From: CAYHWE01 sp964360445
Lineage (GTDB): Bacteria > Patescibacteriota > Patescibacteriia > Patescibacteriales > JAKAJF01
Direction of reading: 5' to 3'
DNA: 26,007 bases
Assembly: GCA_964360445.1 (NCBI GenBank)
Contig: CAYHWE010000011.1
Location: forward strand, 1-26,007
The position numbers and the translations under genes were made by a program. This document shows positions 25,782 to 26,007 of the stretch, one piece after another. How positions within the stretch are numbered: position 1 is the stretch's first letter; every line of letters starts with the position of its first letter. The notes beneath the pieces are model-generated. The model searched no databases and had not been told where the DNA came from. It saw only the letters and a list, made by a program, of their open reading frames with translations.

Positions 25782-25815
25782 ATTCAGGCAGTTTATTGCC
25801 TTAATTCACTAATTA
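25782..25815. terminator. Hairpin between the unknown gene and the Fic gene
   Basis: TTAGTGAATT-C-AGGCA pairs with TGCCT-T-AATTCACTAA around a short T-rich loop, with one C-T mismatch. T-rich sequence follows only a few bases later. It could end the unknown gene. A third copy of TTAGTGAAT lies at 25826-25834, inside the spacer of the next promoter. Confidence 0.5.
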
Positions 25816-25844
25816 TTGACCTTTTTTAGTGAATGTGGTATAAT
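25816..25844 (+). promoter_or_regulatory. Promoter of the Fic-family gene
   Basis: -35 TTGACC (25816-25821), a 17-nt spacer and a perfect -10 TATAAT (25839-25844). The predicted start near 25851 leaves a leader of about 18 nt. Confidence 0.8.
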
Positions 25845-25868
25845 GGCTATATAAACAAATGAAATTAT

Positions 25869-26007
25869 ATGGCCATCACTAATCCTATTAAAAATAGAAT
25901 TAAAACATTAAAAAGTGAATTTGATACTCTGCGCAAAGGGAAAGAGTCGCGTTTGGCTATGATTGATGAGACAGAAGTTACGGAAAGCGTTTACAATTCC
26001 AAAGCTA
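25869..26007 (+). CDS. Fic/DOC-family protein, N-terminal fragment at window edge
   Basis: Only 46 residues are visible: MAITNPIKNRIKTLKSEFD, then a charged stretch, and LAMIDETEVTESVYNSKA at the edge. This matches the N-terminal helix of Fic proteins, where IDE..V.ESVYNS.AIEN leads into the inhibitory (S/T)xxxE(G/N) motif that blocks AMP transfer by the Fic core. The catalytic HPFxxGNG motif lies beyond the window. The ATG at 25869 follows a strong promoter and has no SD. A seven-codon frame (25859-25882) overlaps the start in another frame. The assignment rests on a short match. Confidence 0.55.
   Translation, partial: MAITNPIKNRIKTLKSEFDTLRKGKESRLAMIDETEVTESVYNSKA

Noticed and set aside
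1..26007. CRISPR array, tRNA, rRNA, riboswitch or insertion sequence
   Set aside because: No regularly spaced direct repeats, cloverleaf, known aptamer core or transposase gene was recognised by eye; a covariance-model scan would be needed to exclude divergent tRNAs.

Overview
The window looks like a scaffold from an uncultivated Candidate Phyla Radiation (Patescibacteria, Parcubacteria-like) bacterium. The evidence is indirect, because no 16S rRNA gene is present: VirB2/TrbC-type pilin cores fused to huge Ig-like surface proteins, a Rel protein without its C-terminal regulatory domains, very few Shine-Dalgarno (SD) sequences, near-leaderless promoters, and lineage-typical length variants of housekeeping proteins. 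UGA is used as a stop. Two 10-N scaffold gaps (12635-12644 and 24236-24245) artificially break two genes, which I annotate as single genes.

Layout. (1) 1-885, minus: dprA, running off the left edge. (2) About 969-1262, plus: an unrecognised structured RNA of about 290 nt with its own extended -10 promoter and intrinsic terminator. It has two domains, each closed by a stem of about 21 bp, and each presents CCUCCUU, the sequence of the 16S anti-SD, in an apical loop. G-U wobbles fix the strand. This is the most interesting object here. (3) 4935-1260, minus: LCP cell-wall ligase, der and pth, probably one operon from the promoter at 4977-5005. (4) 5105-7449, plus: lepB, hisS and bS21 (rpsU), the last with its own promoter and terminator. 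(5) 7631-9808: yqeY (+) and rel (-), converging on a shared bidirectional terminator. (6) 9918-20084, plus: a compact six-gene run of two giant pilin-Ig proteins, two membrane-anchored thrombospondin-type-3 (calcium-repeat) proteins, ybeY and dgkA. Its promoter physically overlaps the divergent rel promoter. (7) 20189-22782: ftsA and ftsZ, each with a promoter. (8) 22963-25117: recQ. (9) 25118-26007: a repeat-rich accessory end with an unknown 114-residue protein and the start of a Fic-family gene.

How they fit together: most genes are core (division, translation GTPase and synthetase, peptide release, protein export, DNA uptake and repair). The 9.9-19.3 kb block encodes a surface apparatus: pilin-like membrane cores carrying Big_5, IPT/TIG, Cys-rich and FN3 modules, followed by calcium-repeat proteins. 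It is probably used for attachment or as an envelope structure. Dispersed palindromic repeats (1917-1983, 7496-7588, 8130-8240, 25120-25215) sit between genes. No tRNA, rRNA, CRISPR array or insertion sequence was seen.
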